Positions 6,965 through 9,445 of a DNA stretch of 9,445 bases are shown one piece after another (position 1 is the first letter of the stretch; the number at the start of each line of letters is the position of its first letter). The notes under the pieces were generated by a model. That model had not been told where the DNA came from. It ran no database searches and worked only from the letters and a program-made list of their open reading frames with translations. Made by a program: the position numbers and the translations under genes. The DNA is from an uncultured Fusobacterium sp. GTDB taxonomy: Bacteria; Fusobacteriota; Fusobacteriia; Fusobacteriales; Fusobacteriaceae. The stretch spans positions 1-9,445 of the forward strand of contig UQOH01000075.1 in the NCBI GenBank assembly GCA_900542625.1, in the 5' to 3' direction.

Positions 6965-6998
6965 ACTCCTCGGTGTGTACTGCACTGAGGAGTTTTTT
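6965..6998 (+). terminator. Intrinsic terminator of nrdJ
   Basis: ACTCCTCGGTG (6965-6975) pairs with CACTGAGGAGT (6983-6993) over 11 bp with one G-T wobble and a 7-nt loop, followed by TTTTTT (6993-6998). It starts seven bases after the nrdJ stop. It also insulates nrdJ from the CRISPR array 40 bp further on. On the minus strand only a short T-run follows, so it would be a weak stop for CRISPR transcription coming from the right. Confidence 0.9.
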
Positions 6999-7040
6999 GT
7001 ATTTCCCTATTTCTGCTGTACTTAATTGATAGTCTTTATT

Positions 7041-7202
7041 TTTTTAATTCCACGGTAATTAGATATTTACGATACAAACGGAGAGGGGTATCAAGTATCA
7101 TTATTTCTTTAAATTCCACGATAATTAGATATTTACTTTTAAATCTTCTTTGCTGCATATTACTCTTGAGCTATTTAAATTCCACGATAATTAGATATTT
7201 AC
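7041..7202 (-). repeat. Degenerate trailer-end CRISPR repeats (units 1-3)
   Basis: The first three repeats (7041-7070, 7107-7136, 7173-7202) deviate from the otherwise invariant 30-mer. Repeat 1 has three changes (bases 1, 5 and 15 as written on the plus strand); repeats 2 and 3 have one each. All three differ at plus-strand base 1, which reads T, C and A where every later repeat has G. Decay at this end marks it as the old, leader-distal end. Confidence 0.85.
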
Positions 7203-8590
7203 ATAAAATACAGACTTAAATAAAATTAAAGTAAAGAAGTTTAAATTCCACGATAATTAGATATTTACTCGAAAGCTCTATTATCAATATCTTCTGATTT
7301 TTCAGGTTTAAATTCCACGATAATTAGATATTTACTCCAACATGTTTTTCATTGTTTTTCCCCCTGATTTTGTTTAAATTCCACGATAATTAGATATTTA
7401 CATGAGTAAGGAAACAATACGTTCAAGGGTGAGAAATAGTTTAAATTCCACGATAATTAGATATTTACACTATTCTTAATGAGTATAACATAAAATAATT
7501 TTTTGTTTAAATTCCACGATAATTAGATATTTACCTGACCGTCACTGCCCTCATAGTTTATGTTATACGGGTTTAAATTCCACGATAATTAGATATTTAC
7601 TTATGCTGGGTTCAGAGTTCTTGCAACAAATTACACGTTTAAATTCCACGATAATTAGATATTTACCAGGGTGGACAGGTTAATTTATACATTTAATTCT
7701 CGGTTTAAATTCCACGATAATTAGATATTTACTATTTATGTGTGTTCTATCCTCGATATTTCCAGAACGTTTAAATTCCACGATAATTAGATATTTACTC
7801 TATCAGAAATCCATATCCTATTCAAGTAATCTGTGTTTAAATTCCACGATAATTAGATATTTACAAAAAGAACTTAGACAATACTTATAGCACTTGTACG
7901 TTTAAATTCCACGATAATTAGATATTTACGTACTTTTAGTTTCTAAATAATTTATATTTGTAAGCGTTTAAATTCCACGATAATTAGATATTTACGAGTC
8001 AGACTAAAAATGCTTTTAGAGGTTCTGATGAGTTTAAATTCCACGATAATTAGATATTTACAACTTCTTTCACATACTTTCTTACGAGCTTTCCGTCGTT
8101 TAAATTCCACGATAATTAGATATTTACCACAATTATAAAAATGAAAGTCCTGTTTTAGAATTTGTTTAAATTCCACGATAATTAGATATTTACTCTTTTT
8201 TATTATAATCAAATATTTTAGAGTTATCATTGTTTAAATTCCACGATAATTAGATATTTACAATATAGGTGAAGACTCAATAAACAACGGAATAGCTGTT
8301 TAAATTCCACGATAATTAGATATTTACATAAATCATTATAACATCATATAAGTCTTTATCCATGTTTAAATTCCACGATAATTAGATATTTACTTCCGTG
8401 AGATTTTCTAATCTGTCCGAATTTGCATTGTTTAAATTCCACGATAATTAGATATTTACAAAAAAAGGTTGCTTATTAACAGTTATTCAGTACACGTTTA
8501 AATTCCACGATAATTAGATATTTACGTTTTATTTGCAGTCAACGAGTATTTATGTGCTCAGTTTAAATTCCACGATAATTAGATATTTAC

Positions 8591-8722
8591 TTTACCTCCG
8601 TATTCAAACCATTCTTGAACTGTAATGTTTAAATTCCACGATAATTAGATATTTACTTTACCTCCGTATTCAAACCATTCTTGAACTGTAATGTTTAAAT
8701 TCCACGATAATTAGATATTTAC
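8591..8722 (-). repeat. Tandem duplication of one spacer-repeat unit
   Basis: Spacers 24 (8591-8626) and 25 (8657-8692) are identical over all 36 bases, each followed by the same 30-bp repeat, making a perfect 66-bp tandem duplication. Recombination or slippage between repeats within the array explains it better than two separate acquisitions of the same protospacer. Confidence 0.95.
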
Positions 8723-9445
8723 TTTAGTTTCAAAATTCTTAACTGTATGTTATCCAAGTTTAAATTCCACGATAATTAGATATTTACAGGAACAGACACT
8801 TCAGGACCACCAGTTAAGTAGGGTTTAAATTCCACGATAATTAGATATTTACTGCAACTGCAGGAATCAGTTCTTCATACTTTTCAGGGTTTAAATTCCA
8901 CGATAATTAGATATTTACACCATTTCCCAGTAATTTTCTGAAATTTTCAGAATTGTTTAAATTCCACGATAATTAGATATTTACTACTTTTGATAATATA
9001 TATTTCAAATTCAATAGAATGTTTAAATTCCACGATAATTAGATATTTACATGTAAAACTACAAACCACCAATCATCATTATTATGTTTAAATTCCACGA
9101 TAATTAGATATTTACCATGAATATCTCTCATTCCAGATATTTTATCATTTAGTTTAAATTCCACGATAATTAGATATTTACGTCTTATCAAAAGAAAGTG
9201 CTGCAGAATCAGGAAGAGTTTAAATTCCACGATAATTAGATATTTACTAAAATTTCCAATTCTTGTTTAGAAAAAATTTCTCTGTTTAAATTCCACGATA
9301 ATTAGATATTTACATTATCAGAACTTGCATGGCAGTATGTAGTAGACAAGTTTAAATTCCACGATAATTAGATATTTACAGAAATAAGAAGTGTTTTCTC
9401 TAATCTCAATCACAGTGTTTAAATTCCACGATAATTAGATATTTA

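Larger units (their letters stand above)
7041..9445 (-). CRISPR. CRISPR array, 37 repeats and 36 spacers, continuing past the right edge
   Basis: A 30-bp repeat (plus strand starts GTTTAAATTC, ends AGATATTTAC) recurs 37 times. The last copy (9417-9445) lacks one base because the window ends. The 36 spacers are 35-38 nt: 27 of 36 nt, five of 35, three of 37 and one of 38 (8194-8231). Repeats 4-37 are identical as far as visible. Orientation is called minus: the reverse complement ends GTGGAATTTAAAC, so the 8-nt crRNA tag would be ATTTAAAC, close to the ATTGAAAC tag known from type I-B and related systems; the decayed repeats lie at the left; and only about 40 bp separates the left end from the nrdJ terminator, leaving no room for a leader. 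The repeat has little internal palindrome, as in many I-B arrays. Leader and probably cas genes should lie to the right. The subtype is inference, since no cas gene is visible. Confidence 0.97.

Noticed and set aside
6999..7040. Possible CRISPR leader at the left end of the array
   Set aside because: Only about 40 bp after the nrdJ terminator, and adjacent to the most degenerate repeats, which marks the trailer end.
7952..8230. Minus-strand open frame of 92 codons with repeated KYLIIVEFK segments
   Set aside because: It is the CRISPR repeat translated in one frame. Repeat plus a 36-nt spacer is 66 bp, divisible by three, so the frame stays open across units and mimics a repeat protein.
9039..9230. 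Minus-strand open frame of 63 codons with KYLIIVEFK repeats
   Set aside because: Same artefact of CRISPR repeats staying in frame; no ribosome binding site or protein-like composition.
7041..9445. Self-targeting spacers against genes in this window
   Set aside because: By eye no spacer matched any gene here over a meaningful length; an alignment would be needed to exclude partial matches.

Overview
The window is AT-rich, tightly packed DNA from an anaerobic diderm bacterium. An outer-membrane beta-barrel gene ending in Phe, a lipoprotein with a standard lipobox, an adenosylcobalamin-dependent (class II) ribonucleotide reductase, a tRNA selenouridine synthase and codon use typical of very low GC all fit a Fusobacterium-type genome. 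The genus is an inference from style and gene content, not proven.

Left third (1-3311): a divergent locus built around cyclic di-GMP. On the minus strand a small lipoprotein gene and an outer-membrane protein gene form an apparent two-gene operon. Its leader, behind a good sigma-70-type promoter, carries what reads as a c-di-GMP-I (GEMM-I) riboswitch followed directly by an intrinsic terminator. Diverging from it is a 646-residue membrane-bound TPR-GGDEF protein with an intact GGEEF active site and an RxxD inhibitory site, so a c-di-GMP synthase sits back to back with a c-di-GMP-sensing leader.

Middle (3312-6998): convergent to the cyclase lies mnmH (tRNA 2-selenouridine synthase, minus strand). 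It diverges from nrdJ, a class II ribonucleotide reductase with a TSCPD domain and a C-terminal zinc ribbon. The nrdJ promoter has an extended -10 and two good matches to the NrdR box, 42 bp (about four helical turns) apart, the second lying between -35 and -10. A strong intrinsic terminator follows nrdJ.

Right quarter (7041-9445): a CRISPR array of 37 repeats (30 bp) and 36 spacers runs off the right edge. The degenerate repeats at the left end and the resemblance of the minus-strand repeat 3' end to type I-B style tags indicate transcription leftward (minus strand), with leader, new spacers and probably the cas genes beyond the right edge. One repeat-spacer unit is duplicated in tandem. The three oldest repeats each differ at the same terminal base. 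No cas genes, tRNAs, rRNAs or transposons were recognised in the window.
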